A stretch of DNA of 64,000 nucleotides from Thiohalocapsa sp. (GTDB taxonomy: Bacteria; Pseudomonadota; Gammaproteobacteria; Chromatiales; Chromatiaceae), in the NCBI GenBank assembly GCA_021736785.1, contig JAIPFF010000006.1, positions 1-64,000 of the forward strand, read 5' to 3'. The translations under genes and the position numbers were made by a program. This document shows, piece after piece, positions 23,961-34,334 of the stretch. The notes beneath the pieces are model-generated. The model saw only the letters and a program-made list of their open reading frames with translations, ran no database searches and was not told where the DNA came from. Positions within the stretch are counted from its first letter, which is position 1. Each line of letters begins with the position of its first letter.

Positions 23961-24935
23961 TCAGCGCCCGGCCTCGCCGATGCGGTTGCGCGCCGCGGTA
24001 ATGCCGGCGACGATCGACAACGCGATCTCCGCCGGCCGCTTGCTGCCGATCGGCAAGCCCGCCGGGGCATCGAGCCGGTCGATCTGTGCCGAGGTCAGGC
24101 CGATCCGGGCCAGCCTGTCGCGGCGCGCCCGGGACGTGCGCATCGAGCCCAACGCGCCGACATAGAAGGCGTGCGACGCCAGGGCCTCGATCAACGCCAT
24201 GTCGTCCTGTTTCGGATCATGCGCCAGCGTGACGACGGCGCTGCGCGGATGATCCGCCAGATCGCGGACCGCCTCATCCGGCATCATCGAGGTGTAGCGG
24301 ACGTCGTCCAGGGGGTGTGGGTCGGCAAACAGCGCACGGGGATCGCAGATGCTCACCCGGTAGCCGAGCATCCGGCCAAGCTGCGCGACATAACGTGCCA
24401 GTTGTCCATCGCCGATCAGCAACAGGTGCCAGGCCGGGCCGAGCACCTTGGTCACCGAATCCGCCCTGATGGCCAGTTCCGGTTCGTCCCGCGACGGGTG
24501 CAGGCTGACCTCGCCCGTGCGCAGGCAGACGCGCCGGGCCACGAGACGACCGGCGGCCATCTCATCGAGCAGGACGTCCAGGGGCTGCGGCGCGTCGAGC
24601 TCCTCGACCAGCAGTTCCATACGTCCGCCGCAGGGCAGGCCCAGGCGGGCGGCCTCCTCGCGGTCGACGCCGAAGTCCACCCGCGTCGGAAAGGGGCGCG
24701 CGAGCCGATCACCTCGGTAGCGGTCGATCAACGCCTCCTCGACGCAGCCGCCGGACACCGATCCCGCAAGACCGTCGTCCGAGCCGATGGCCGCCAGCGA
24801 GCCAGGCGGGCGCGGCGAGGAGCCCCAGGTGTGCAGGACCGTCACCAGCGCCACCCGTTGCCCGTTTGCGAGCCAGGTGCGCGCCGCGGCCAGGACTTCG
24901 GCGTCTGCGCCCTGGAGGTTCGCCGAGTCGACCAT
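23961..24935 (-). CDS. xdhC: XdhC/CoxI family molybdenum hydroxylase maturation factor
   Basis: A 324-residue protein of the XdhC family, which binds molybdenum cofactor, helps sulfurate it and inserts it into the apoenzyme. The N-terminal XdhC_CoxI domain is seen as VTVLHTWGSSPRPPG, GSVSGGCVEEALI and LPCGGRMELLVE, with the conserved Cys residues. The C-terminal Rossmann-like XdhC_C domain has LLLIGDGQLARYVAQL, TLAHDPKQDDMALIEAL and YVGALGSMRTSRARRDRL. No good ribosome site precedes the ATG. Placed with mocA and divergent from the 2Fe-2S and molybdopterin subunits, it is the dedicated chaperone of that enzyme, as PaoD is for E. coli PaoABC. Confidence 0.93.
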   Translation of the reverse strand: MVDSANLQGADAEVLAAARTWLANGQRVALVTVLHTWGSSPRPPGSLAAIGSDDGLAGSVSGGCVEEALIDRYRGDRLARPFPTRVDFGVDREEAARLGLPCGGRMELLVEELDAPQPLDVLLDEMAAGRLVARRVCLRTGEVSLHPSRDEPELAIRADSVTKVLGPAWHLLLIGDGQLARYVAQLGRMLGYRVSICDPRALFADPHPLDDVRYTSMMPDEAVRDLADHPRSAVVTLAHDPKQDDMALIEALASHAFYVGALGSMRTSRARRDRLARIGLTSAQIDRLDAPAGLPIGSKRPAEIALSIVAGITAARNRIGEAGR

Positions 24936-25386
24936 CAGGCGAGCGGGAGCGGCAGACCGCGGGTACGACTACTCATTGCCGCGGCCGGCGCGTTCGCTAC
25001 AGTTCGACTGAGCCGCGCGGTTGCGCCCGGGCCGACATCCGGCGCGCCCGAGCGCATGCCGCGTGGGCGGTCCGCCAAGCCCTTCGGCGCATTGCGTTGG
25101 CGCACCGATGCCTCCACCGTTCGACGATCCATATGCAAAACGATAATCGGAGCAGCAGAGATCGGGGGCATGGCAGGAAACCTCTGATCGGCGAAACATC
25201 TGGTCGCGGCAATTTCTAATCGGCAAAACCTCTGCACCGTTAAGCGGGTGCTTATCGGCGAGCATAACGGAGCGCCCCCGAAACGGTCTCGAGACTTTAA
25301 GGCACGGCGTCTATCCTTCGGCGTTGGTGCGCACGGGCAACGGCGCCTTCCGCAACTCGATCTATCCCTCTCAAGGAGGTCCGTCT
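24936..25386. other. Divergent control region between xdhC and the oxidoreductase genes
   Basis: About 450 bp that must hold the promoters for both directions. It contains spaced repeats (25178-25234, separate entry). I see no convincing -35/-10 pair and no small gene. Confidence 0.6.
25178..25234. promoter_or_regulatory. Spaced direct repeats, candidate operator
   Basis: AAAC(C/A)TCTG occurs three times (25178, 25194, 25226). The last two are each preceded by ATCGGC(G/A), giving 17-bp units, GATCGGCGAAACATCTG and AATCGGCAAAACCTCTG, placed 32 bp apart, about three helical turns. Position between divergent cofactor and enzyme genes suggests a binding site for their regulator. Confidence 0.45.
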
Positions 25387-25857
25387 ATGGCGAAACTAAA
25401 GATCAACGGCACCCTCGTCGAGGTGGATGCCGACGGTTCAACGCCGCTGCTGTGGGTGCTGCGGGAGCAGTTGGGGCTGACCGGCACCAAATACAGCTGC
25501 GGCATCGGGCGCTGCGGCTCATGCACGGTCCACATCGACGGGAAGGCCGTGCGCTCCTGCGTGGTCGAGCTCTCGGGACTCGAAGAGAGCCAGGACATCG
25601 TCACCATCGAAGGGCTGTCGGAGAACAACGATCACCCGGTGCAGCAAGCCTGGGCGGAGCTGGACGTGCCCCAATGCGGCTACTGTCAGCCGGGCATGAT
25701 CATGACGGCGGCCGCACTGCTGGACAACAATCCCGCCCCCTCGGACGCCGATATCGACGCCGCGGTGACCAACATCTGCCGCTGCGGCACCTACAATCGC
25801 GTTCGCCGCGGCATCCACTTGGCCGCGGGTATCAAGCAGAACCGGAGGTCGTCATGA
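25387..25857 (+). CDS. 2Fe-2S subunit of a molybdenum hydroxylase (IorA-like)
   Basis: A 156-residue electron-transfer subunit with two [2Fe-2S] clusters. The plant-type cluster is CGIGRCGSC with a further Cys in VRSC; the C-terminal cluster is QCGYCQPGMIMTAAALL with ICRCGTY. The length and arrangement match IorA and related small subunits of the xanthine oxidase family. The start MAKLKING follows a perfect AAGGAGG with 7-nt spacing, so the longer frame is rejected. Its stop overlaps the next start (ATGA), so the two subunits are translated together. No separate FAD subunit is present, so electrons probably pass to a cytochrome or other external acceptor. Confidence 0.95.
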   Translation: MAKLKINGTLVEVDADGSTPLLWVLREQLGLTGTKYSCGIGRCGSCTVHIDGKAVRSCVVELSGLEESQDIVTIEGLSENNDHPVQQAWAELDVPQCGYCQPGMIMTAAALLDNNPAPSDADIDAAVTNICRCGTYNRVRRGIHLAAGIKQNRRSS

Positions 25858-28058
25858 GCGCAGTGTGCGTCAAGGTCTCGCGCCGTGAATTTCTCATACG
25901 CAGCACGGCCGCGGGCGCCGGCTTCGCGTTGGGACTCCATGTGCCGATGCTCGCCGGCTCGGCCGTCGCCGCCGAAGGCGCCGAAGGCGCCGCCGCCGAG
26001 GCCGACACCCCGGAGATCAACGCCTGGGTCGTCATCGAGCCCGACGACACCGTGATCATCCGTATCGCCCGCTCGGAGATGGGCCAAGGCACCCTCACCG
26101 GCCTGGCGCAGCTGGTGGCCGAGGAACTGGAGTGCGACTGGTCCAAGGTCACGACCGAATATCCGACGCCCGGCGAGAACCTCGAGCGCGACCGGGTCTG
26201 GGGCAGCTTTGCGACCGGCGGCAGCCGCGGCATCCGCGGGAGCCATCTCTACGTGCGAAAGGGCGGCGCCGTCGCGCGGGAGATGCTGATCCAAGCCGCG
26301 GCCGAGTCCTGGGACGTGCCGACGGACGAGTGCCGCGCCGGGGGCAGCCTGATTACGCATCTGCCGACGGGGCGGACCACCACCTACGGTCAAGTGGCCA
26401 GCGCTGCCGCGGAGCTCTGGCCTCCGGAGCACGTGGAGCTCAAGGATCCGACGGAGTGGAAGCTCATCGGCCAGCCCGTGAAGCGCCTCGACACCGTCGA
26501 CAAGCTCGACGGCAAGCAGATCTACGGGACGGACCTGAAGCTCCCCGGCATGCTCAATGCCGCCATCAAGGCGTGCCCGGTGTTCACCGGCAAGCTTGAA
26601 TCCTTCGACGCGGCCGCGGTGCGCGAGATGCCCGGGGTGCGCGCGGTCGTGGCCGTCGAGGACAACGCAGTGGCCGTGGTCGCCGAGACCTGGTGGCAGG
26701 CCAAGACCGCCCTCGACGCGCTGCCGGTTACCTGGGACGAGGGCCGGCACGCAAGCTTGAGCAGCGCGGACATCGAGAAGATGCTCGACGACGGCCTGCG
26801 CTCCGACGAACAGGTGTTCGTCGGCAACGCCAACGGCAACGCGAAGGAGGTGCTCGCGGGCGCGGCGAAGACCATCGAGGCGGTCTACGCCTATCCCTAC
26901 CAGAATCACGCCACCATGGAGCCCATGAACGCCACCGCGCGGTGGACACCGGAGCGCTGCGAGGTCTGGTGCCCGACCCAGAACGGCGAGGCGGCGCTGG
27001 AGGCCACGGCCGAGGCGGCCGGCCTGCCCATTACGCAGTGCGATGTGCACAAGATCCACCTGGGCGGCGGCTTCGGGCGGCGCGGCGCCTTCCACGATTT
27101 TGTCACCCAGGCCGTCTCCATCGCCAAGCAGTTGCCGGGCACGCCCGTGAAGCTGCTGTGGACCCGCGAGGAGGACATGGCCCACGGCCATTACCACCCC
27201 ATTACCAAGTGCAGGCTGGTAGGCGCGCTGGATGCGGACGGCCAACTGACCGCGCTGCACGCGCGCATCTCGGGCCAGTCCATCCTGGCCTCGGTTCGCC
27301 CCCGGGGAATGAACGAAGAAGGCGCTGACCCCGTCACCTTCCAGGGCTTGCAGGCGGACGGCGATCACGCCATCAGCTACACGGTGCCGAATTTGCTGGT
27401 CGAGCACGCCATGCGCAATCCGCCGGTGCCGCCCGGCTTCTGGCGCGGCGTGAACATCAACCAAAACGCGATCTACCTCGAGTGCTTCATCGACGAGTTG
27501 GCGCACGCCGCCGGCAAGGACCCGCTCGCGTTCCGCCGCTCGCTGATGGCCGAGCACCCGAAGAGCCTGGCGGTGCTCGACGCCGTTGCGGACAAGATCG
27601 GCTGGAGCAAGCCCGCCGAAGAAGGGGTCCATCGCGGCCTGGCGGTGGTCAAGACCTTCGGCAGCCATGTGGCCGCCTGCGCCGAGGTGTCGGTGGACGA
27701 AGGCAATCTCAGGATCCACCGCATCGTCGCCGCCACGGACCCGGGCTATGCGGTCAACCCGCAGCAAATCGAGGCCCAGGTCGAAGGCTCCTTCGTCTAT
27801 GGCCTGTCGGCGCTGCTTTACGGCGAGTGCACCCTGGAAAACGGCGCCGTCGTGCAGAGCAACTTCCACGACTACCCTTCCATGCTCCTGAAGGAGATGC
27901 CGAAGGTGGAGACCATCGTCATGCCCTCCGGCGGCTTCTGGGGCGGCATCGGCGAGCCCACCATCGCGGTGGCCGCGCCGGCGGTGCTGAACGCCGTCTT
28001 CGCCGCAACGGGCAAGCGCATCCGCAGCGTTCCGTTGAAAAACGTCGATCTCGGTTAG
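25854..28058 (+). CDS. Tat-exported molybdopterin-binding aldehyde oxidase-type subunit (IorB-like)
   Basis: A 734-residue catalytic subunit of the isoquinoline 1-oxidoreductase (IorB) type. It begins with a Tat signal (SRREFLIRSTAAGAGFALG), so the heterodimer should be exported folded to the periplasm. Typical molybdopterin-binding blocks follow: ARSEMGQGTLTGLAQLVAEE, FGRRGAFHDFVTQA, PPVPPGFWRGVNINQNA, and a C-terminal GGFWGGIGEPTIAVAAPAV with the probable catalytic Glu. Start ATG has GGAGG 6 nt upstream and overlaps the small subunit's stop. Sequence cannot decide between aldehyde, N-heterocycle or other hydroxylation. The divergent mocA-xdhC pair supports an MCD cofactor. No cytochrome c subunit follows. 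Confidence 0.93.
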   Translation: MSAVCVKVSRREFLIRSTAAGAGFALGLHVPMLAGSAVAAEGAEGAAAEADTPEINAWVVIEPDDTVIIRIARSEMGQGTLTGLAQLVAEELECDWSKVTTEYPTPGENLERDRVWGSFATGGSRGIRGSHLYVRKGGAVAREMLIQAAAESWDVPTDECRAGGSLITHLPTGRTTTYGQVASAAAELWPPEHVELKDPTEWKLIGQPVKRLDTVDKLDGKQIYGTDLKLPGMLNAAIKACPVFTGKLESFDAAAVREMPGVRAVVAVEDNAVAVVAETWWQAKTALDALPVTWDEGRHASLSSADIEKMLDDGLRSDEQVFVGNANGNAKEVLAGAAKTIEAVYAYPYQNHATMEPMNATARWTPERCEVWCPTQNGEAALEATAEAAGLPITQCDVHKIHLGGGFGRRGAFHDFVTQAVSIAKQLPGTPVKLLWTREEDMAHGHYHPITKCRLVGALDADGQLTALHARISGQSILASVRPRGMNEEGADPVTFQGLQADGDHAISYTVPNLLVEHAMRNPPVPPGFWRGVNINQNAIYLECFIDELAHAAGKDPLAFRRSLMAEHPKSLAVLDAVADKIGWSKPAEEGVHRGLAVVKTFGSHVAACAEVSVDEGNLRIHRIVAATDPGYAVNPQQIEAQVEGSFVYGLSALLYGECTLENGAVVQSNFHDYPSMLLKEMPKVETIVMPSGGFWGGIGEPTIAVAAPAVLNAVFAATGKRIRSVPLKNVDLG

Positions 28059-28130
28059 TGGAAAAGGGAGAAGGTGGAAGGCTCCCCGGATCGAGGTGTG
28101 AGCCGGCGCTGCATTGCAGCGCATGCTCGG

Positions 28131-29219
28131 TCAGCGCTGTCGGCGCGATTTGGCGTCCTTCATCACCGTTCGGACCATCTTGCCGAATGCGCGGTCCCGC
28201 GTCCGACGCTCGGCGAGACTCGCGGAGTTGAAGCTGTCCTCCGCCAGAAGCTTGCGCCAGCGATGTAGGCGTGCGGGGTCGAGGCGGCCGTCGTCGATTG
28301 CATCCCGCACGGCGCAGCCGGGCTCGCTTTCGTGCCGACAATCGCCGAACCGGCACTGCGCGACGAGGGCTTCAATGTCCTCGAAGGTATCGGCGATGCC
28401 GGACGCGGCGTCCGTCAACTGCAGCTCCCGCATGCCCGGCGTGTCCAGCACGAGGCAGCCCCCGGGGATCAGGTGAAGCTCGCGACGCGTGGTCGTATGG
28501 CGGCCCTTCGCGTCGTCTTCGCGGATGGCCTGCGTCGCGATCGCGTCGGTGCCGGACAGGGCGTTGGTCAGCGTGGATTTGCCGACACCCGACGACCCGA
28601 GGAACGCGACAGTTCGACCCGGGTCGCACCAGGACGACAGCACCTCCCGAGGTCCGTCCCCGCGGGCGTCGAGCGCAACGACCGGAACCCGGTCCGAGAC
28701 GGCGCGGGCCGCGTCGATCCAGGATTGCGGATCCGTCACCAGGTCGGCCTTCGTCAATACGATGACCGGCGCGATCTCCGCCTCGAAGGCAAGCGCGACG
28801 TAGCGCTCCAGCCGGGCAAGGTTGAAGTCTTGATTGCAGGACGTGACGACGAAGACGATGTCGATATTCGCCGCGATCAGTTGCAGCTGCCGGTTCGTGC
28901 CCGGCGCACGCCGTTTGACCAGGCTCTTGCGAGACAGCACGCGGCTCGCCCGAAGCCGGGCGCGATCCAGCAGCAGCCAGTCGCCCACCGTCGCGTCGGC
29001 GCGCGGCGGGATGGTCTCGTCGATGTCGGCGCCAACTACCTGCAGGCCGCTACGATGCACGGCAACCACGCGCACCGGCGGCGTTTCGGAGAGGGCCTCG
29101 GCATCGGTCTGTCGCGCGAAGAAGGGCCCCCAGCCGAGTGCTTCGAGCGGCGCCGAATTGCCGCTGGATGATCCGGCGTTTGCGCTGCTGTGAAGCTCCG
29201 CGGCGTCGTCAAGTTCCAT
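28131..29219 (-). CDS. rsgA: Ribosome small subunit-dependent GTPase A
   Basis: A 362-residue circularly permuted GTPase that assists late 30S maturation. An N-terminal OB-fold (~residues 50-110) includes GDWLLLDRARLRASRVL. The G motifs come in permuted order: TKAD (G4) first, then FLGSSGVGKSTLTNALSG (G1), and LDTPGMREL (G3). The C-terminal zinc knuckle is CRFGDCRHESEPGC. All diagnostic residues are intact and the length is normal. The gene follows the acetyltransferase on neither strand as an operon; it converges with the oxidoreductase gene and is 11 bp from the acetyltransferase stop-side neighbour, which lies upstream on the same strand. Confidence 0.95.
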   Translation of the reverse strand: MELDDAAELHSSANAGSSSGNSAPLEALGWGPFFARQTDAEALSETPPVRVVAVHRSGLQVVGADIDETIPPRADATVGDWLLLDRARLRASRVLSRKSLVKRRAPGTNRQLQLIAANIDIVFVVTSCNQDFNLARLERYVALAFEAEIAPVIVLTKADLVTDPQSWIDAARAVSDRVPVVALDARGDGPREVLSSWCDPGRTVAFLGSSGVGKSTLTNALSGTDAIATQAIREDDAKGRHTTTRRELHLIPGGCLVLDTPGMRELQLTDAASGIADTFEDIEALVAQCRFGDCRHESEPGCAVRDAIDDGRLDPARLHRWRKLLAEDSFNSASLAERRTRDRAFGKMVRTVMKDAKSRRQR

Positions 29220-29230
29220 GTGGATGGTCC

Positions 29231-29770
29231 CTACCAGAACACGGGGTTGTTCAGTGCCTCGACACAGCGGGACGGGCCTTTCAGGGTTGTCATCGCCCGG
29301 TCCGTCAACGACTGTGCCAGCCAGCCTTCGGGTTGCTTCAGCGGGAACGGCGCTTGCGCATCCGCCTCGCTGATCGGCATGAATCCGACCTTGGCATAAT
29401 AGTTCGGATCGCCGTAGGTGATGGCGATGTCGACGCCGGCGCCGCGCAGCGCGGCCAGGCCATGGGCGAGCAGCTGCTGCCCGATACCCTGGCCTTGCCG
29501 ATCCGTCGCCACCGCGACGGGGGCCAGCACGAAGACGGTGCGATCATCCTGCGGGTAGGTCAGCCGCGAGAAGACGATGCCGCCGATGATCGCGCCGTCT
29601 TCCTCGGCGGTGAACACGAAGAGATCCTGCTCCGCCGTGCCGCCCATCAGGTTGCGGGCCAGTTCCCCGATTAGCGTGCCTTCTTCCTCGCCCTCGGACG
29701 CCGTGAAGGTCCTGGTGAAGAGATCGATGATCTGCGACTCCCGCCCCTTGTGTCCCGTCAAGAATTTCAT
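29231..29770 (-). CDS. GNAT family N-acetyltransferase
   Basis: A 179-residue acetyltransferase. The acetyl-CoA loop is VAVATDRQGQGIGQQLLAHG (motif Q/RxxGxG/A) after the strand TVFVLAPV. The C-terminal GDPNYYAKVGFMP is typical of YhbS-like members that act on small molecules or proteins. Start MKFLTGHKG has GGGAAA at proper distance; the upstream frame is Ser/Pro/Arg-rich and non-conserved in style. It lies 11 bp before rsgA on the same strand, so they may be cotranscribed. Substrate unknown. Confidence 0.9.
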   Translation of the reverse strand: MKFLTGHKGRESQIIDLFTRTFTASEGEEEGTLIGELARNLMGGTAEQDLFVFTAEEDGAIIGGIVFSRLTYPQDDRTVFVLAPVAVATDRQGQGIGQQLLAHGLAALRGAGVDIAITYGDPNYYAKVGFMPISEADAQAPFPLKQPEGWLAQSLTDRAMTTLKGPSRCVEALNNPVFW

Positions 29771-30159
29771 GATTGTTTTCCCGATGAATGCAATGACACC
29801 TGCGCCGCAAGCAAGCGGACCCCGAGGAGACGGCGAAGCCGATCGAGCAGACGGACTCCCGGCGGAATGCGGCATCGCGACGATGTGCGACGGACTGCGC
29901 CGAAGAGCGGCTATTGCAGAAGATGCACCGGCGGTCGAGGGCTTTGCGGTAATCGACGGCGAGGGAAAACCGGCGCTCGATGGGATGACGGGCGAAGTTT
30001 TCGGCGATGGAGAGCCGGCGATGGGAGACCGGCGTTGCCGTCTATCCGGCAGGCACCAGCGGGGACAGCGTCACTCGACACCAAGCCATCAATTTTGTAG
30101 GTGAGATTCGATCGGAATGCTCCAACCGACTGATCGTAAGGTGAAGATTTCCAGTTAAG

Positions 30160-30250
30160 TGGCGGAGAGGGAGGGATTCGAACCCTCGATAGGCTGTTAA
30201 CCTATACACACTTTCCAGGCGTGCTCCTTAAGCCACTCGGACACCTCTCC
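30160..30250 (-). tRNA. tRNA-Ser (anticodon GGA)
   Basis: Read on the minus strand, GGAGAGG pairs with CCTCTCC at the acceptor, followed by discriminator G and an encoded CCA. The anticodon loop is CTGGAAA with anticodon GGA. A long variable arm (TATAGGTTAACAGCCTAT) and the T-loop GGTTCGAATCC confirm the serine class. No integrase or attachment duplication is seen beside it. Confidence 0.97.
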
Positions 30251-30356
30251 GGAATCGCAGGGCGCTGGCCGCGGTAAGATAGGCACACAGGCCGGCAGCA
30301 GCGATGCGAGCCGGCAAGGATAAGCCAAGCAAAGCCGGGTTGCAATTCAAGCGCCG

Positions 30357-31184
30357 ATGAAAACGTCCGGATCGCCGTCTTCCAACGCCGCGCAGCGCGC
30401 CTGCCCGCAACGACTTTACGAGCGCTCGGTGCAGTGTCCCGAGGCGGAGGTGGACTTCATCACACACCGCTTCGAGTGGCTGCGCGGGCGTCCCGCCCGA
30501 ACCCTGCGCGAAGACTTCTGCGGCACGGCCGCGGTCTGCTGCGAGTGGGTCGGCCGCGATCCCGGCAACCGGGCGCTCGGCATCGACATCGACGCCGGCA
30601 TCCTGCGCTGGGCCGCTCGGCATAACGTGGCGGCCCTGCCGCCGCACGCGGCCGGGCGCGTCGAGTTGCGGGAGGGCGACGTCGCCGAAGCCGGCCGCGC
30701 GCCCGCCGACGTCGTCACGGCCATGAACTTCAGCTACTGGCTGTTCAAGGACCGCGCCGCGCTGCGGCGCTACTTCGAGGGCGTGCGCCGGGATCTCGCC
30801 GACGACGGCGTGTTCTTTCTCGATGCCTACGGCGGGCACGATGCCTTTCGAGAGATCGTCGAGGAGCGGACGATCGACGACGACGAGGGCAGCTTTACCT
30901 ATATCTGGGAGCAGGCCCGCTATAACCCCATCGACGGCAGCATGACCTGCCATATCCATTTCGCATTTCCCGACGGCTCTCGGCTGGAGCGCGCGTTCAG
31001 CTACGAGTGGCGTCTCTGGACCCTGCCGGAGATCCAAGAACTGCTGGCGGAGGCCGGATTCAAACGCACACTCGTCTACTGGCAGGGCTGGGACGAGAAC
31101 GGCGAGGCGGACGGCGTCTTCGAGCCGGCGAGCAACGCCGATGCGGACGCCGGCTGGATCTGCTACATCACGGCCGAGAAGTGA
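30357..31184 (+). CDS. Class I SAM-dependent methyltransferase
   Basis: A 275-residue methyltransferase. Motif I is LREDFCGTAAVCCEWV, followed by the acidic strand end ALGIDIDAGILRWA. DVVTAMNFSYWLFKDR is motif II/post-II and VRRDLADDGVFFLDAYGG motif III. The F-CGTA loop is a variant of the usual GxGxG. The C-terminal half (FTYIWEQARYNPIDGSMTC, EWRLWTLPEIQELLAEAGF) is typical of small-molecule methyltransferases. No strong ribosome site precedes the ATG. It stands alone between the serine tRNA and the convergent mobB fusion, so context gives no substrate. Confidence 0.88.
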   Translation: MKTSGSPSSNAAQRACPQRLYERSVQCPEAEVDFITHRFEWLRGRPARTLREDFCGTAAVCCEWVGRDPGNRALGIDIDAGILRWAARHNVAALPPHAAGRVELREGDVAEAGRAPADVVTAMNFSYWLFKDRAALRRYFEGVRRDLADDGVFFLDAYGGHDAFREIVEERTIDDDEGSFTYIWEQARYNPIDGSMTCHIHFAFPDGSRLERAFSYEWRLWTLPEIQELLAEAGFKRTLVYWQGWDENGEADGVFEPASNADADAGWICYITAEK

Positions 31185-31331
31185 GTGCACGCCGGCTGCG
31201 GCGCGCGGCGCCAAGGTAAGCCGCGCATGCAGCGCGCACGGCTCGCGATCCGGCGGTGACGCCCTGCCGGCAAAGCATCGCCGGATCGCCCGGCCGGGAC
31301 CGCAGGCCGAGCATGACGCCCGTCACCCGCG

Positions 31332-32450
31332 TTACAACGCCGACGCTTGGCGCGCGATGACGTAGATCTTGGCCGAGAGCTCCAGCGCGTCGGTCAGCGC
31401 GAGCGCCTCGTCGAGGGTCGCGGCTCGCGCATAGGCGCCGCGCCCCGACACCAGGCACAGCGGGAAGTCCGCGAGGCTCTCGGCGATCTGCGCCGCCGCT
31501 TTCTCGGACGACTCGTCGGTATCGACGGTGAGCACCGGAACGCTGCCCAGAGCCCGCATCCCGTCGTGGTCGATGGGCTCGAAATCACGCCCGGCGAAGC
31601 CGACCGCCTGCGCGAACGGACTCGACAGATGCACCACGGCGCGGGCATCCGTCTGCGCCAGATAGATGGCTCGGTGCGTGGCCGTCTCGGCCGGAGCATC
31701 CGCCGTGGTATCCGGCGGCGTCTGCAGCGGCGTGGCTTCTTGCAGCAAGCAGCTCAAGAGGTGCTCGTGGCCGAGCTCGGCCGAATCCGTCGCGGGCATG
31801 AGCCAGAATCGCTCGCCGACGCGCACCGAGGCCCGCAGCACCTGTGCGCGCAGCCAGCCCTTGCGCCGCAGATTGCGAAAGTGATTCAACAGACCATCGC
31901 GCGGGTCATCCCCTCGCCTATCCCCTTCCCGGCGCTCGCCGGCCAACCGCTCGCACAGGAAATCCGCAATCTGCTCGACGTCGTCGATCGGCAGAATCGG
32001 CGGATGCGCGTCGCCCGGCAGCCCGGTGTCGGTAACGACGGCGATGATCGCGGGGTCCGTCGGGTAAAGCGGTGCTTCGCCGACGCCGGCGCGATGCACT
32101 TCGATCTTGGGGTACTGCGAGTCGCGAAACCCCTCTACCAAGACAAGGTCGAGGCCGTCGCTGTCGAAGCGGCGAACCAGCGCATCGAGATTTGCCTGCG
32201 CCGGGGCGCGGCGGTCCATCAGCGCCCACCCGCCCGGCGAGGCGATCATCACCTGCTCGGCGCCCGCCTCGCCGATCGCATGGCTGTCTTTACCGGGCGT
32301 GTCGACGTCGACGTCATGATGGGTGTGCTTAAGATAGCCGACGCGCAGCCCGCGGCCGCGCAGCACCGGTACCAGCTTGCGCAGGAGTGTTGTCTTGCCG
32401 GTGCCGCTCGGGGCAACGAAGCCCACCATAGGAATCGCTTTGTCGGTCAT
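31332..32450 (-). CDS. mobB: MobB fused to a degenerate class II aldolase/adducin domain
   Basis: A 372-residue two-domain protein. Residues ~1-165 are MobB, the GTP-binding partner of molybdenum cofactor nucleotide addition: Walker A PSGTGKTTLLRKLVPVL, then GYLKHTHHDVDVDTPGKDS, WALMDRR and LVLVEGFRDSQYPKIEVHR. Residues ~195-372 fit class II aldolases: ETATHRAIYLAQTDARAVVH, LGSVPVLTVD, LDEALALTDALELSAKIYVIA. In that domain the usual HTHS zinc motif reads HLSS and the later NHG reads SGRG, so two of three metal ligands appear lost. The start ATG has GAGA upstream. It is divergent from ettA, and linked by theme to the mocA-xdhC locus 7 kb away. Confidence 0.85.
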   Translation of the reverse strand: MTDKAIPMVGFVAPSGTGKTTLLRKLVPVLRGRGLRVGYLKHTHHDVDVDTPGKDSHAIGEAGAEQVMIASPGGWALMDRRAPAQANLDALVRRFDSDGLDLVLVEGFRDSQYPKIEVHRAGVGEAPLYPTDPAIIAVVTDTGLPGDAHPPILPIDDVEQIADFLCERLAGERREGDRRGDDPRDGLLNHFRNLRRKGWLRAQVLRASVRVGERFWLMPATDSAELGHEHLLSCLLQEATPLQTPPDTTADAPAETATHRAIYLAQTDARAVVHLSSPFAQAVGFAGRDFEPIDHDGMRALGSVPVLTVDTDESSEKAAAQIAESLADFPLCLVSGRGAYARAATLDEALALTDALELSAKIYVIARQASAL

Positions 32451-32619
32451 CGCCGGATCTCGTCTTGCTGTGCGGCTCCGCCGCGTCTTGGACATTTTCG
32501 CCCCGAGCGCGCAAAATCTCGGGTTGACTCAGTCATGATAGCGCGCCGTCGCGTCCGGCACGGACCGCGCCCGCCCTCCGCGGACTTTTTCCCAACCCTT
32601 CAAGTGTCTCGAAATACCC

Positions 32620-34287
<1,668 letters not shown>

Positions 34288-34334
34288 AGCTCGCGCAATG
34301 GCCGGCGGCGGGGCAAAATCGCGGGCGGCGAAAC

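Noticed and set aside
25791-28124. Minus-strand open frame of 777 codons
   Set aside because: It mirrors the molybdopterin subunit, whose Tat signal and cofactor motifs are unmistakable. The mirror product is Arg/His/Gly-rich and lacks motifs.
30160-30250. tRNA-Ser as an integration site of a mobile element
   Set aside because: No integrase and no duplicated tRNA 3' end is found within the window.
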